Shown one piece after another: positions 21,919 to 33,651 of a DNA stretch of 64,000 nucleotides. This stretch comes from Epiperipatus broadwayi (lineage: Eukaryota > Onychophora > Udeonychophora > Euonychophora > Peripatidae), in contig JAQFVV010006271.1 of the NCBI GenBank assembly GCA_028023455.1, forward strand, positions 4,673,366-4,737,365, given 5' to 3'. The position numbers and the translations under genes were made by a program. The first letter of the stretch is position 1. Each line of letters begins with the position of its first letter. The notes under the pieces are model-generated. The model was not told the DNA's origin and made no database searches. It saw only the letters and a program-made list of their open reading frames with translations.

Positions 21919-21983
21919 CCTACCCTGACACCTCTCTGAAAAGTGCCAAAGCACGAAACCATGGTCAGGGGTTTGGGGAGGGG
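21919..21983 (+). ncRNA. Hammerhead ribozyme, family C copy 2, core mutated
   Basis: Stem II GTGC-CAAA-GCAC, GAAA and helix III ACC-AT-GGT are intact, and stem I pairs CCTCT with AGGGG and CCTACCC with GGGGAGG. However, the core reads CTGAAAA, so G8 is A; G8 is the general-acid nucleotide of HHRs, and its loss predicts an inactive ribozyme. Confidence 0.85.
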
Positions 21984-22353
21984 TTCATGACAGAGATATT
22001 TTAAGTGCTGGCTCTGGCTAAGCATTTATCATAAAGCTTGTAGAGGAATTGGCAATCCTCACTATTTATAACTTACAAGCTTAAAAGATAGGGTCATGTG
22101 ATATATGAATTGAACTATGACTCTTATTTTGACTATTTATAGTCTCTGCCAAAAGGTCTTATGCAATTTTATATTGCTATGACTACTAATATATGGTATG
22201 GCTGAAGATCTATCAGCCCCATATAGCTATTTGAGTTGGATAGCTGGGTTTGAAGACATGTAGATGTCTGAAAATTTCAGATTTTCCACTCAACAGATAA
22301 CTTTTAGCTAAGAGCTTAGCTTTGGGTTGGTATTTTTAGATCTAGTGTCTGAA

Positions 22354-22418
22354 CCTACCCTGACACCTCTCTGAGGAGTGCCAAAGCACGAAACCATGGT
22401 CAGGAGTTTGGGGAGGGG
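22354..22418 (+). ncRNA. Type I hammerhead ribozyme, family C copy 3
   Basis: All invariant bases present: CTGAGGA (22371-22377), GTGC-CAAA-GCAC, GAAA, ACC-AT-GGT, cleavage after C22401; stem I uses CCTCT and, beyond an internal loop, CCTACCC with GGGGAGG. Confidence 0.92.
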
Positions 22419-22573
22419 TTCCTGACAAAGATATTTTAAATACTGGCTCTGGCTAAGCATTTATCATAAAGCTTGTAGAGGAATTGGCAATCCTCACTAT
22501 TTATAACTTACAAGCTTAAGAGATAGGGTCATGTGATCTATGAAATGATCTATGACTCTTATTTTGACTATTT

Positions 22574-23772
22574 AATCATTAAATCTCAAATTGTATCCCA
22601 ATTAACTAGAACTTAATAGGTAACACTGCATTATTAATCAGGGACGGGAGACAGAATTTGCAGTTCTGCATTTTTGTTTCTTTTTTTGTCTTTAAACATA
22701 TAAATAATATAAAATGCTTAATTATAAGTGTATAATAGTGACCAAGATTAGTGATGCATTTTCATCTAACTTAAGAAGATTCATCATCATTATACTGTAT
22801 CGGTTCTTCGATCTGTCTGTTTCAATACGTATTAAGACCATTATCAATTACAATATTTTAAAAAAAAATTACAAAATGTTTCAATAAAAAAAAAACAATA
22901 TCTAGATTTACTTTGAGAAAAGACAAACACATTTCAAATAAGAGGATAGTACCAGTGATGAGAGTGCATGTGTCAAGATGGGTTCATTGATGTTGCATGG
23001 CAGTTCCTTTTTTAATTCATATTTCCATAGAAAAAATTAATTACTATGACGTAAGCATTTTCCAGGCATTTTCTTGGTTCTTGGGCTGCCTCACATCTTT
23101 AGGACTCCAGCCCCAGAGATGGGAGAATGAAGGTAAAGAAAATTACCCCAGCATTTCTGCAGAGTAACAAAGTTCTGGATTTGAATACATGTAGAGCTAA
23201 TAATATACACAACAATGAAAAAGCCGCAAGCAGGAATTCAAAAATGAATTTCTTTTTTAAAAGAATTTTTCCAGCCGATTTTAGTAATTGTTAATATAAG
23301 AGTCCTTACTAAGAGTTTCAGCAAATTTTCAGATTGAAGAACAAAAAAAAACTTCTTTATTTATACTACTTGTCCCCAATTGTGTTTTTAATTAAACTAT
23401 TTATTAGTAGCCAATTGTTTCAAATTATCCCCTGTTATTTATTTTTTAAATTAAAATCTTTCATAAAATAATTGCATTATTTAATGAGTTTTGTTTAATT
23501 TATAACTGCATTATTTAATGAGTTTTGTTTAATTATGAAAAATTATCTTATCTCTTTCTGCCATCATATTTTAAAAGTAAAGAAATTTTTTTAAAAAATT
23601 GCCTTATTTTTTTATACTTTATTTCACTAACTTTTTCTTCTCTTAAAATAATGTCTCTTAAAATAATATATAACTGTTTATGCAGGTCATTCTTTTAGTT
23701 TGAGAAAAAAACATACATTCACTGTGGTTGCACTTAGATTCATAGTTAGTCCTCAGTGAGTGGTGAAGCCAG
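22574..23772. repeat. Direct repeat L, copy 2
   Basis: Partner of 15000-16118 in the same orientation. Relative to copy 1 it contains a roughly 33 bp insertion at 22796-22830 and a small tandem duplication at about 23485-23540 (TTTAATGAGTTTTGTTTAAT twice). Its left edge is cut by family C. Confidence 0.75.
22801..22833. mobile_element. Solo terminus of the palindromic-TIR transposon
   Basis: CGGTTCTTCGATCTGTCTGT followed by TTCA matches, base for base, the right end of the element at 50826-52667 (52644-52667). Repeat L copy 1 lacks this insertion (CATTATA joins CGTATTAAG). The inserted piece is followed by ATA, repeating the ATA to its left, so it is an end fragment or an excision remnant rather than part of L. 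Confidence 0.7.
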
Positions 23773-23808
23773 CATTTGAATTATTGTATATATTTGCACA
23801 GCTTCAAT

Positions 23809-24056
23809 ATATATATATATATATATATTAAAACAGGGCTGAGTTCGATCCCTGTTTCAAAAAGTAAAATCGTCTATATATGCATCAATATAGCCCGATT
23901 TATTAAATTTAATTTTTTTTCATATTTATATTTCCTTTTTAGTATATAAATAAATTTATAATTCTAAATAGGTATTTAGAAAAGGTTAAAGTAAACAGAA
24001 GAGGGGGGGTATGTGAGCTCATTTTTTCTTGAAAACACACGTATATATTTTGCTAG

Positions 24057-24096
<40 letters not shown>

Positions 24097-24107
24097 GTGT
24101 GTATAAC

Positions 24108-24159
<52 letters not shown>
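23809..24159. repeat. (AT)n blocks with an embedded tRNA-like T-arm
   Basis: AT runs at 23809-23829, 24060-24096 and 24112-24159. At about 23836-23862, ACAGGG..GTTCGATCCCTGT forms a stem with a TTCGATC loop, like the T-arm and B box of a tRNA or tRNA-derived SINE, but no acceptor, D or anticodon arm surrounds it. Confidence 0.7.
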
Positions 24160-24163
<4 letters not shown>

Positions 24164-26119
24164 ATAATGCAGTTATGGAAATATACTTTATTTTTCAAGA
24201 TGGAAACTTTTCAATTTCATTTTTGGAAAAGTTAAATGAAAAAAGATATCAAAAATAACTTGATTGATATTTAAGGAATTTAATTAGTGAGATTTAAGTT
24301 TAGATTCAAAAGAATTTTGATTAAAACAAAAGAAGAACAAAATTAGATTTGGAGGTGTAAAACGTTTTTGTTCAAAAAAGAATACAGATTTTTGAGTGGC
24401 AGAACTTGCTAAAAAGAATTCATTCTATTGCTGATTTTTGTAAGGAGTGCTGCGAGAGAGATTTCTGGAGAGAAATGGAGAGTAGAAAGGAGGGCAAGCT
24501 GGCTTAAAAAAGCATAAGTGTGCCAGGTAGTGCAATCCTGCCCAATGAAGGTCCGAAGGTAGCTGCAGAATAAGTAACCATTGAAGATAGAAACATATTG
24601 ATCTGAAGTCTAAATAAAAAAAAAGAATGGATTCAACAAGCAAGAATATAGGACAGTCAGAATAAATAATTCAATTTGATCGCCATTACATATTTGCTAT
24701 AAAAAGGGGTCAAAATGAATGGAATTTTTCACTTTTAATAATCCATCATTTTTCCTGGGGAAGAAATAAAATGCAGGTATGTAGACATTCAACAATATGT
24801 AATGTGTTCCAGATAGCAATTGTTTCTTTTAATTTTTCACAAACTTTCTTTACAAACTTCATTATCATGAATGATATGCAAAAACTTTTTTTTTTTAAAA
24901 AAAAGGAAAGAATCAAAGAAAAAAAAGAAATGATTTTCTTACTGGTATGAACTGATATATGATTTATTCATGTGATTTTTTTTTTAATATCTAAGCAGTA
25001 TGTGTATGCATGTGTTTTTTTTAAACAAAGAGCACAAAATATTTAATCATGGTAAAATAAAAATATACAAAATTTAAAAATGACATGAATGTTTATTGGT
25101 ATTGTTTATTCAGGACTGTTTTTATAAAAGTAGAAAGAATTTAGAATAGTATATCAAGCATATTAAAGTATAGTAACCTCCTCCCTCATAGATTTCCATC
25201 AATTTGTCAATCACTTGCCCTGAGTAGAGCTAGTCCAAGGCATTTCCATATTGGTATTCCTGCTCTCCCAGCATAATTCTTATAGTAATATAAGATTGGC
25301 ACTTGAAGTCATAAATTGATGCTCATAAATAAGATGGGTGATAAATGGAATAATTTTCAGAATACATTTAAGACTAAATATTTTTTTAACAATTACACAT
25401 ATACATGTATCATTATATAGATACTCACAATCTTACAAATGGTCCTATGTATGCGTAAGATTTATATGGAAATTGTAACATCACTTTACAATGGCATCCC
25501 AACTATAGGGTATTCGAAGAGTGGAAAGTATGAAGGATGGAGTGTAGAAGTTAAGCATAAAAAAGAAAAGTAAATACACAGATATATATAGAAAAAAAAT
25601 TAAAAAATAAATGGAAAAAAATAGTCAAATGTCAAACGTTAAAATGTAGTTTATTGCATTTTAAAGTAAGAGAAATCGGAAAATAAACAATAGAGTGGAT
25701 TAGTTAGTTAGGAAAGTTAAGTATGCAGCATGGTGCTTTGGGGGAGGAAAAGTAGGCCTGAAAATTGGTTTTTAATTATTTCTTTTATTTTTTTAGGTTG
25801 TGGGTTCAATATTTATTGAAGTTATTATAGAGGCAGTTATATATATTGACATATATAAAGTAATGGTTTATACATGTGTTTGCAAGTTTGTAACTATAGA
25901 GAATAAATAAGTTGTGGCTGTGAAGCTTTGGGAGGAAAGTGGTCTAAATCTGATAGGGGGAATATGGAGTTGCCTGCTGGTTCAGGCATGTGGTGTGTTG
26001 TGTTCTGTGTATAGCTGCTTTTATTTCCAACATGGTTGGAAAATTCCGAATAAGAATTGGACATTTGTCCTAGTTACCCACACCCATAAGACTCAGAAGC
26101 AGCAGAGTGTGAATTTCAA
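24160..26119. other. AT-rich non-coding stretch
   Basis: No coding motif, inverted repeat or intra-window homologue recognised. Scattered poly(A/T) runs only. Confidence 0.5.
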
Positions 26120-26612
26120 TTAAAACTTACAAATCAGTTTCAAGTATTAGTAAATTTTGAACATGATTCAGATTTGAATGAAATTAATATGAAAATAACT
26201 GATACTTTTTTAAAACATGTAACAAAGATAGCTGGTAAAAAAATCAGTGAATGACCAATAAATTTTCTATTGAGATTAGAGAATTTATGAAGAAAAGAAA
26301 GAATATGAAGAGTAAGAAAAGATCTAAAATGCAATATTTGGGTAAAAGAAGAAAGAGGTGTTACTGAACTCATTGAAAAAATTAAAAGCCTAAGGTGGTG
26401 TTGGTCTGGATATATTTCTAGAAGAGCTGACAATAGATGGACAAATGAAATTTTAAACTGGATTACAAAACATTGTAAAAGACCTAGAAAGAGACAGCAT
26501 GTGTGATAGATGTATGAAATAAGATAGGATGCAGGGGTGATGTGGAGAAGAGAAGCTAAAGATTGGAGAATATGGATTGAACTTGGAGAGACCTACATCG
26601 TAAAGTGGATTT
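26120..26612 (+). pseudogene. RTE-type LINE 3' fragment with internal deletion
   Basis: The first part (26140-26230) reads DSDLNEINMKITDTFLKH, the linker that follows the RTE endonuclease. It passes directly into the C-terminal domain, IWVKEERGVTELIEKIKSLRW then WSGYISRRADNRWTNEILNW and KRPRKRQ. The RT palm (including the ADD box) is missing, so this is an internally deleted copy. The same C-terminal block is encoded by the minus-strand RTE at 34.9-37.6 kb, so both are one family. It lies immediately before family B DNA. Confidence 0.75.
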
Positions 26613-26766
26613 TTAAAGTTTGATATATACATATATGAAAAACAAAGAACAAGTTAAAAACTTGCTAATGCTTGTATTTATGTCAACAGATGGTGTTCTA
26701 CCAAAAACACCATCAAGCGTATGTTTACACAAATGTCAAAGCAAGCATTCAATATCTCTAACTTTA

Positions 26767-26824
26767 ATTCCACTTTCAGATCATGATTTCAAGCTATTTG
26801 CTATCATCAGTGAAAGACAGGAAT
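26767..26824 (-). ncRNA. Type I hammerhead ribozyme, family B inverted copy
   Basis: On the minus strand all elements are intact: ATTCC..CTTTCA, CTGATGA, AGC-AAATA-GCT, GAAA, ATC-AT-GAT; cleavage is predicted after minus-strand C at 26779; TGAAAG..GGAAT closes stem I. Confidence 0.9.
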
Positions 26825-27299
26825 TTTAGAAACTAGATCTAAACCCAAACTCTGAGCATTTATGAAACAGTTTCTATTCAGCTTGCAAGCGTGAATCTTT
26901 TAGACACATTAATGTCTTCAAACTCAGCATAGCAAGCCAGATAGCTACATGGGTCTGATCTCAGTTCAGCATCACCACATAGTAGAAGCCTCTGCAATAT
27001 ACATCATTGCAAGAAAGCCCTCAAAGGTACATTTATGATAAACAAAAATGCAAGTTAAAAAACTTGCTAACGCTTGTATTTATGATAACAGATGGCATTC
27101 TACCAAAAACACTGTCAAGTGTAGTTTTCTGTTTATATAAACTACTATGTGGTGATGCTGAACTGAGATCAGACCCATGTAGCTATCTGGCTTGCTATGC
27201 TGAGTTTGAAGACATTAACGTGTCTAAAAGATTCACGCTTGCAAGCTGAATAGAAACTGTTTCATAAATGCTCAGAGTTAGTGTTGGATCTAGTTTCTT

Positions 27300-27357
27300 A
27301 TTCCTGTCTTTCACTGACGATAGCAAATAGCTTGAAATCATGATCTGAAAGTGGAAT
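27300..27357 (+). ncRNA. Type I hammerhead ribozyme, family B, N7 variant
   Basis: Core CTGACGA: the only change is at position 7, the one core position that tolerates any base. Stem II, GAAA and helix III are intact, with predicted cleavage after C27345. Confidence 0.9.
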
Positions 27358-27716
27358 TAAAGTTAGAGATAGTGAATACTCGCTCTGACGTTTATGTTAA
27401 CAGAAAACTACGCTTGACGGTGTTTTTGGTAGAACTTCATCTGTTATCATAAATACAAGAGTTAGCAAGTTTTTTAACTTGTGTTTTTTTGCTTTTCATA
27501 AATGTACCTTTGAACCTTTGAGGTCTTTCTTGCAATGATGTATATTGCAGAGGCTTCTACTATGTGGTGATGCTGAACTGAGATCAGACCCATGTAGCTA
27601 TCTGGCTTGCTATGCTGAGTTTGAAGACATTAATGTGTCTAAAAGATTCACGCTTGCAAGCTGAATAGAAATTGTTTCATAAACGCTCAGAGTTTGTATT
27701 TAGATCTAGTTTCTTT

Positions 27717-27774
27717 ATTCCTGTCTTTCACTGATGATAGCAAATAGCTTGAAATCATGATCTGAAAGTGGAAT
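27717..27774 (+). ncRNA. Type I hammerhead ribozyme, family B
   Basis: Complete: CTGATGA at 27731-27737, AGC-AAATA-GCT, GAAA, ATC-AT-GAT, cleavage predicted after C27762, stem I ATTCC..CTTTCA with TGAAAG..GGAAT. Confidence 0.92.
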
Positions 27775-27899
27775 TATAGTTAGAGATAGTGAATACTACT
27801 CTGACGTTTATGTAAACAAAACATACGCATGATCGGTGTTTTTGGTAGAACGCCATCTGTGGACATAAATACAAGCATTAGCAAGTTTTTTAACTTGCA

Positions 27900-30800
27900 T
27901 TTTTCTTTATCAAATAATGTACAATTATGATTACTTAATTAAATGAATACCAATAAAATATTTGAATTCTCAAAATAATTCTTTATTTATCTTTGTGCAA
28001 AAATTATGTTTTTTTCTATTAATCTGAGTGTTTTGTGGGATCTCATGCAGTGTAGTGGGAGAAATAAACAATCTAGACACACAAATTTTTAAAAACAAAA
28101 ATTAACAAAGTTTATTATTAACAATAAAATAAAATTAACAATTTATATACAATATTTACATCTGATATCCTCACTTTACACCATTTACATTTTTTTATTA
28201 CTTAGTTATTAAAAAATGAAAGAATCTTAGACTTATTTTATGTCTTCATTTTGACTTAAACAACAATAATAAAATAATACTCTTTTATTTATCTCTTTCT
28301 AATTAAACTTATGATAAATTACATTTATTTATTTTTATTAAAAATATATCCTATCCTTAAATATTATTTAATTATACCTTTCTTTCTAAAAACATCCATA
28401 GAAACATACTACGGAAAAAGAAAAAAAAAAACATAAAAATAACATTATGATGACTATGGATTTTTTTTTTTTAAATTAAATAATTTTCATCTTGCAATGT
28501 CAAAGATATTACATAAAACATTTATCTAATAATTTATTACCAGATTTTGGTGGATATCGTTTACTACACAATGTTTATTAAATATAATATATTCTCATTT
28601 AGCATTACTTTAATACTATATAATTGTAATTACCGATATATTCCCTATTATTTATTAATTTCAAAATTATATGTATGCTTATTATTTATATTGTTTTACT
28701 TTACACCCTTATATTTTAAAATATGCAATACCTATTTTAAACAAAATAAAGCATTTAAAACTTATTAACATTTTGAAGAACAACTTTGTTTTATATACTT
28801 TATTCTTAAAATTTTATATTTTATTTTCAAAATAAATAAATAAAAAAAATATTCCATGATTCTTTTTTTTCCTTTTAGGATTCATTGGATTTTCAATGAA
28901 AATTTATCCAAATTCTACTTCTTCTAAGTAAATGAACTAATCTCATTCAAACGACAGCATATTTTAAACTCTAAATTATCTATTATTTCTTTTCAAATAT
29001 ACCATACAGAATGATGTAGTGATGTTGAAATCTAGATAGTGAAACAGATGTATAGGATTTAAAGAAAAAACTAGAGTATAACTCATAACATATATCGAAA
29101 TATCATGGCACAGTGTATCAATAGGAAATAGAGCATGACCTTTTCCTGTCTAATGTCCTCCAATACATCAGTGATGTTAAAGTTATTCCTTCAGCTTTAT
29201 TGAACATCAATACTTCAAAAAAAAATAGACGCTGTCCAAAATAAATATACAATTACTGGGCTTTGTTAACTGTATTGTACCTCCACTAAGATTATAAAAT
29301 ATTATTCATATTCCCTCATCACATCCTATTATAACATCATCTTGGGTTCCTGTTGACTATAGTACTACCAAGCCACTATCTTATCTTTATTTCTTAAAGA
29401 TTTATCACTTACATCGACAAAAATAACTATCTTGCATATTCAAAACAATAAATAAAATTCATTTATTATTAGAGCGATCTAACTGATCCACAAGAGAAGT
29501 TTGCTTACTTCTTTATTCTATATTTTAAAATATATACAAACTAATCATATAATACTTTGAACATCCAATAATATGAAAGTTTTTAAAAGAATCACACAAA
29601 TATTTATTAGTATGTTATGTTATATTACTAGTATAAATTATAGTATGCATATTCTCAAAATAAATCCTAGTCTCATAATTTTTAATAGTGTTGTATAAAA
29701 TGTATTTACATATAATTAAACATTTATACTTTCATTCATTATTATTCATAGGCAATCTGAAAAAAATTAAAATATACATCATAAAATATCAATATTTATT
29801 AACTATTACCAAGTGATATTATCTAGTGTCACTTTTGCAGTCTTCTTTTCCATCCACTAGATATAGCATTGCATTCAAAAAATACATTTATACTTTTACT
29901 TAAATATTCCTATTCAAACTATTAAATTATTATATTTTAGAATTTTAATATTATCAATAGATTAATGTTCATGTTCCTACTTTTATAAACTAGAAAAATT
30001 ACATTTAAAATAAATAGTAATAAAATGAAAATTATATTTACATAACTTTCAGCTGAAAACGAATCTTTTTATATAAATCTGAATATTTCCATTTTTTTTT
30101 TCTCAAAAGTTTTTTTTTTTTTAAAAAATTCTCTTGAGGAGAATTCTACAATCAGTTTCCGGCAGCAGTGGATGAAGTTTAAAATGAATAATAATAAAAA
30201 TACATGACTTTAAAACTCTTCAAAATTAATAAAATAATAATCAATATCCTGGAAAAATTTATAGAACAACAGTTTATGTTTCTATTGTCCAGAACGATGA
30301 TTATTGAAATAATAATAAACTTATATTATTAAAAATAATAACTTGAAGCTTATATCCATAACATTCTATATTGGCATACTGATGCATCAGGTTCCTTTAG
30401 TTTAACTTAAACTATCCAGATAAACTTTTATGCAATATTTATTTCCATAATTCCATATTTTATTTGCTAGTATGTTCATTTTCTTTATAAGTTTCTTCTT
30501 CAAATAACTTTATTACCATTCAGAGGTTTTTTTTGTCTTAAATTATCAGCTTTTAAAACAATTTTATATATGAATGTATATAACCTATATATTGTTCAGG
30601 TTTTCTTAATAACAAACACTTTTCTAAATAATTTTTCCATGAGTCTTTTCTTAAAATAATTTCTCGAAAATATTTTAAAATGTATCCTTCAAAAAAGATA
30701 TAACATTTACTCTTATAATATGATATCTCCATAAATTTATAATATGGTGTGCTTGTCCCATGGCTTATTAACACTAGACAAGACTATCTTACTATATAAA

Positions 30801-32245
30801 AATAATGTGTTTTTAATTTTAAATCAGCAAACAGTTTTTCTAATAAGTTTCCAATATAATGTCTGTAAAATTAATTTATTCATTTGAATAGTCAACTTGT
30901 TCAATATTATTGAAACTGCATTAATAAATATTATACTCATTTTTAAAATATTATAAGTTGAATACATTTTCTTTATTGGTATATCCATTTTATTATTGCG
31001 ACGTTATAAATTAGATTTCAAAGAATACTCCTGATAAAAGACTTTTAAAAATTAGCTACTCATATCAAATGAAATTATTATTAATATTTTTATTATACAC
31101 TCTCTTTTGCAAATACTTTTATAAATGTCCAATTAGCTTTGCAAATAAAATTGTAAGAGAGTACTTACATTGACTAAATAATAAAATTTTAAAACTATTA
31201 TCACCTTGATAGCTTCTGATATGATCTGCTACCTTTAAACATTCTTAATCACACCCTGATACCCCCTATGCAATCCATATTTATATTCTAGAAAATACAT
31301 CATTCTATTGGTTGATTTTTACTTTTGGTTTGATACCAAATTTGCATAATGTTAGAAACTTACACAATTAAATTTCAAAATAAAAAATATGACATATTAA
31401 AACCCTAAATATTATTTAAAAAATATTACTTTTAAATCAACTATTACTTTACTAAAAATTTAATGATTCATCCCTACTTTACTATTTAATTTATCTATTT
31501 TTATTTTAAAACAAAATATTTGACTTTTATTAACTGTATTAATCTTTATTACATTATTTAAACATTTATAACACCAGTTAACTTAATATTTAATATTAAC
31601 TCTTATGATAGGTAATAATTCTATCCAATTCTATAATGCAATTTTACAATATTGCAAACTTTACTAATAAATACTAGCAAGCAAGTGTGCGCAACCATAT
31701 ATTATTATACAAATCACATGATTAATATAACCAATAAAGATTATCCGATTTTCTGTCTGGGAATAAATAATAATTTGCTACACTTATTGTATTAAATAAA
31801 ATAATACAATAATACGAAATTTGGAAAAATAATTTGGAAAATATAGAATTAAATATAACTTTCACTATCATAAAACTTACTTTTTAAAACACACAATATT
31901 AATTATAATTATTAAATATGATTTATAAAAATAAATACAACATTTATTTAACTACAAGTTTTAAACTATTAAAATTTAACTTTTTAGACATACTTTTAAA
32001 TATTTATAGCTGTGTTATTAATTATGGCCAGCTTTTGCAACCATATGTAATAATATGTTATAGCTTTATTTAATTGTTCTTAAGTGATTCATTACCAGTT
32101 TATGCATTACGTATTTTCATTTAGCTTTAAATTGTACTTTAAGATATTATTAACAAAATATAATCAACACATCAAGAGAACACATTCTAAAATTTAAAAT
32201 TTTTAGTAATTGACAGTGATGAGCTATTTCTGACCTATAGAAAAG
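27900..32245. other. Long AT-rich, repeat-poor non-coding region
   Basis: 4.3 kb without a coding motif, ribozyme, long inverted repeat or intra-window homologue that I can detect. It contains poly(T/A) runs near 28450, 30105 and 30120. It could be intron or intergenic DNA. Confidence 0.55.
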
Positions 32246-32247
32246 GG

Positions 32248-32250
<3 letters not shown>

Positions 32251-32294
<44 letters not shown>

Positions 32295-32345
32295 AGTATA
32301 GAGAATATATATATATATATATATATATATTCTCTACTACTTTAT
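32251..32345. repeat. (AT)n pair within an inverted repeat
   Basis: AAAGTAGTATAGAGA at about 32290 is inverted as TCTCTACTACTTT at about 32330, with AT runs outside and between. The sequence can form a long AT-rich hairpin. Confidence 0.8.
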
Positions 32346-32746
32346 TAATTAAGTAAGTATTCACTGAATTTATTTTTAAATGAGAGAAGAAAAATAAGTT
32401 AAATTATCCTTCATAACAAGATTCACTCCACTCAACCACACATATTTAAATACATGTGCATCCACACAGACATATATTGCATAGGGATACATGTTCTGCG
32501 CTTATATATATATATATATGCATTTACAATTTTAAAAAAAAAATTTTTTTTTTCATTGCTGATTAACATTTTGTTTGTTATGTAACTGGTGAATATTTTC
32601 TGAATCCAATTTATTGAATTAAAATAAAGCATGAAGTAACAAAATAAATCTATTAAAGATTGCACATCTCAAAATTATTTACAAAAATTAACTCGACCCA
32701 ATATACATCTTAAAATTTACTTTTCACTTATTTTACGTGTTCCTGC

Positions 32747-32892
<146 letters not shown>

Positions 32893-32900
<8 letters not shown>

Positions 32901-33069
32901 ACCGGGCGCTCTCCACACTATCTAATAACACTGAAACACTAGTGCACATATATGTTGATAAGATAAATAATCACCAATATATATATTTCAGGCTAAACTA
33001 GGAATCATCAGTTGCTCCAGATTATCATCTCTGCACATATATGCTATAAGTTCTCAGATATATATTAAA
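32893..33069 (-). repeat. Family D repeat, copy 1, with hammerhead-like core
   Basis: Minus-strand copy of a module also present at 33129-33255 and 33652-33812: CTGAGAACTTATAGCATATA, AGAGATGATAATC, TTATTTATCTTATCAACATATATG and a GTGTGGAG end. At 32962-33029 (minus) lie CTGATGA, a CTA..TAG stem II remnant, GAAA, an ATA-TA-TAT helix III and a stem I pairing GATGATAATC with GATTATTTATC plus CAA with TTG. Cleavage would follow an A rather than C. Confidence 0.6.
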
Positions 33070-33128
33070 ATAGCCAATCTTCATATTTTAATGGACAGGC
33101 CTCAATATGCTCCACACTCCAACACATA

Positions 33129-33255
33129 ATATATATCTGAGAGCTTATAGCATATATATGTAGAGATAAGTGTGAAATAGGTATATTGATGATTATTTAT
33201 CTTTTCAACATATATGCGTTCTAGTGTGTCAGTGTTATGAGATAATGTGGAGTGT
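33129..33255 (+). repeat. Family D repeat, copy 2 (hammerhead region deleted)
   Basis: Same module as copies 1 and 3, but the segment carrying CTGATGA and stem II is missing, leaving GAGATAAG joined to TGTGAAATAGG. This copy and copy 1 are inverted about 33070-33128. Confidence 0.65.
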
Positions 33256-33295
33256 GCTGTGTCATGTCAAAGTCTGTGCTTAGGACAACGCATCA

Positions 33296-33297
<2 letters not shown>

Positions 33298-33392
<95 letters not shown>
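33298..33392. repeat. (AT)n microsatellite
   Basis: About 47 uninterrupted AT repeats. Confidence 0.95.
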
Positions 33393-33393
<1 letters not shown>

Positions 33394-33651
33394 CACAGGT
33401 ATTGAATAAGCCTGTGTTTCAGTTGTTACATAGTAGAGTGGTCTGCTCATCTTTTGTATATGTATTAAATGGATTATGTTCTGTACATGAAAGATTAGAT
33501 TGACCTTAGGTCAACTTGGGTGTGACAAAAATCTCAGCCTCAGTGTGGCCTTTGAGCATTTCATCAACAGATGATCAATTGGATGGACGGTTAAAGAGTT
33601 GGAGTGTGGAGTAGATTGAAGCCTTTCCATTAAAGTATGAGATTGGCTATT

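Larger units (their letters stand above)
21178..22573 (+). repeat. Tandem family C array (retrozyme-like), three units plus a partial unit
   Basis: The landmark AAGCTTGTAGAGG recurs at 21178, 21613, 22034 and 22469, giving periods of 435, 421 and 435 bp. Each unit starts with a nested hairpin (AAGCTTGTA..TTACAAGCTT outer stem, GAGGA..TCCTC inner stem), then a CCCATATAGCTAT block, GAAGACATGTAGATGTC, the hammerhead, and GCATTTATCATAA directly before the next AAGCTT. No ORF. The last partial unit stops within ATTTTGACTATTTA and joins repeat L copy 2. Confidence 0.93.
26635..27895. repeat. Family B locus 2: inverted unit, inverted partial, then two direct units
   Basis: 26635-27030 is one unit on the minus strand (starts AAGTTAAAAACTTGC, ends at the TTGCAATATACATCATTGCAAG hairpin). 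27036-27130 is a second, minus-strand partial unit. At about 27131 the sequence switches to plus strand (CTACTATGTGGTGATGC) and runs through a unit to about 27520 and a second unit to 27895. Open frames here are fortuitous. About 90-95% identity to the array at 12.7-14.4 kb. Confidence 0.9.

Noticed and set aside
23836-23862. tRNA gene suggested by a T-arm-like hairpin with TTCGATC
   Set aside because: No D arm, anticodon arm or acceptor stem can be drawn around it; likely a SINE remnant or chance.
25914-26123. 69-codon open frame upstream of the RTE fragment
   Set aside because: No family resemblance; ends just before RTE sequence in an unrelated frame.
26620-27249. Two plus-strand open frames of 69 and 80 codons
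   Set aside because: They lie in the family B repeat and antisense to the ribozyme of the inverted unit; frames are not kept between units.
27900-32245. Small genes in the AT-rich region (for example 28547-28768, 30553-30774)
   Set aside because: Short frames expected by chance at this composition; no motif, no repeat homologue and no codon-bias signal visible.
33252-33503. YIYIYI-type open frames here and at 14273, 16171 and 42345
   Set aside because: Translated (AT)n microsatellites.
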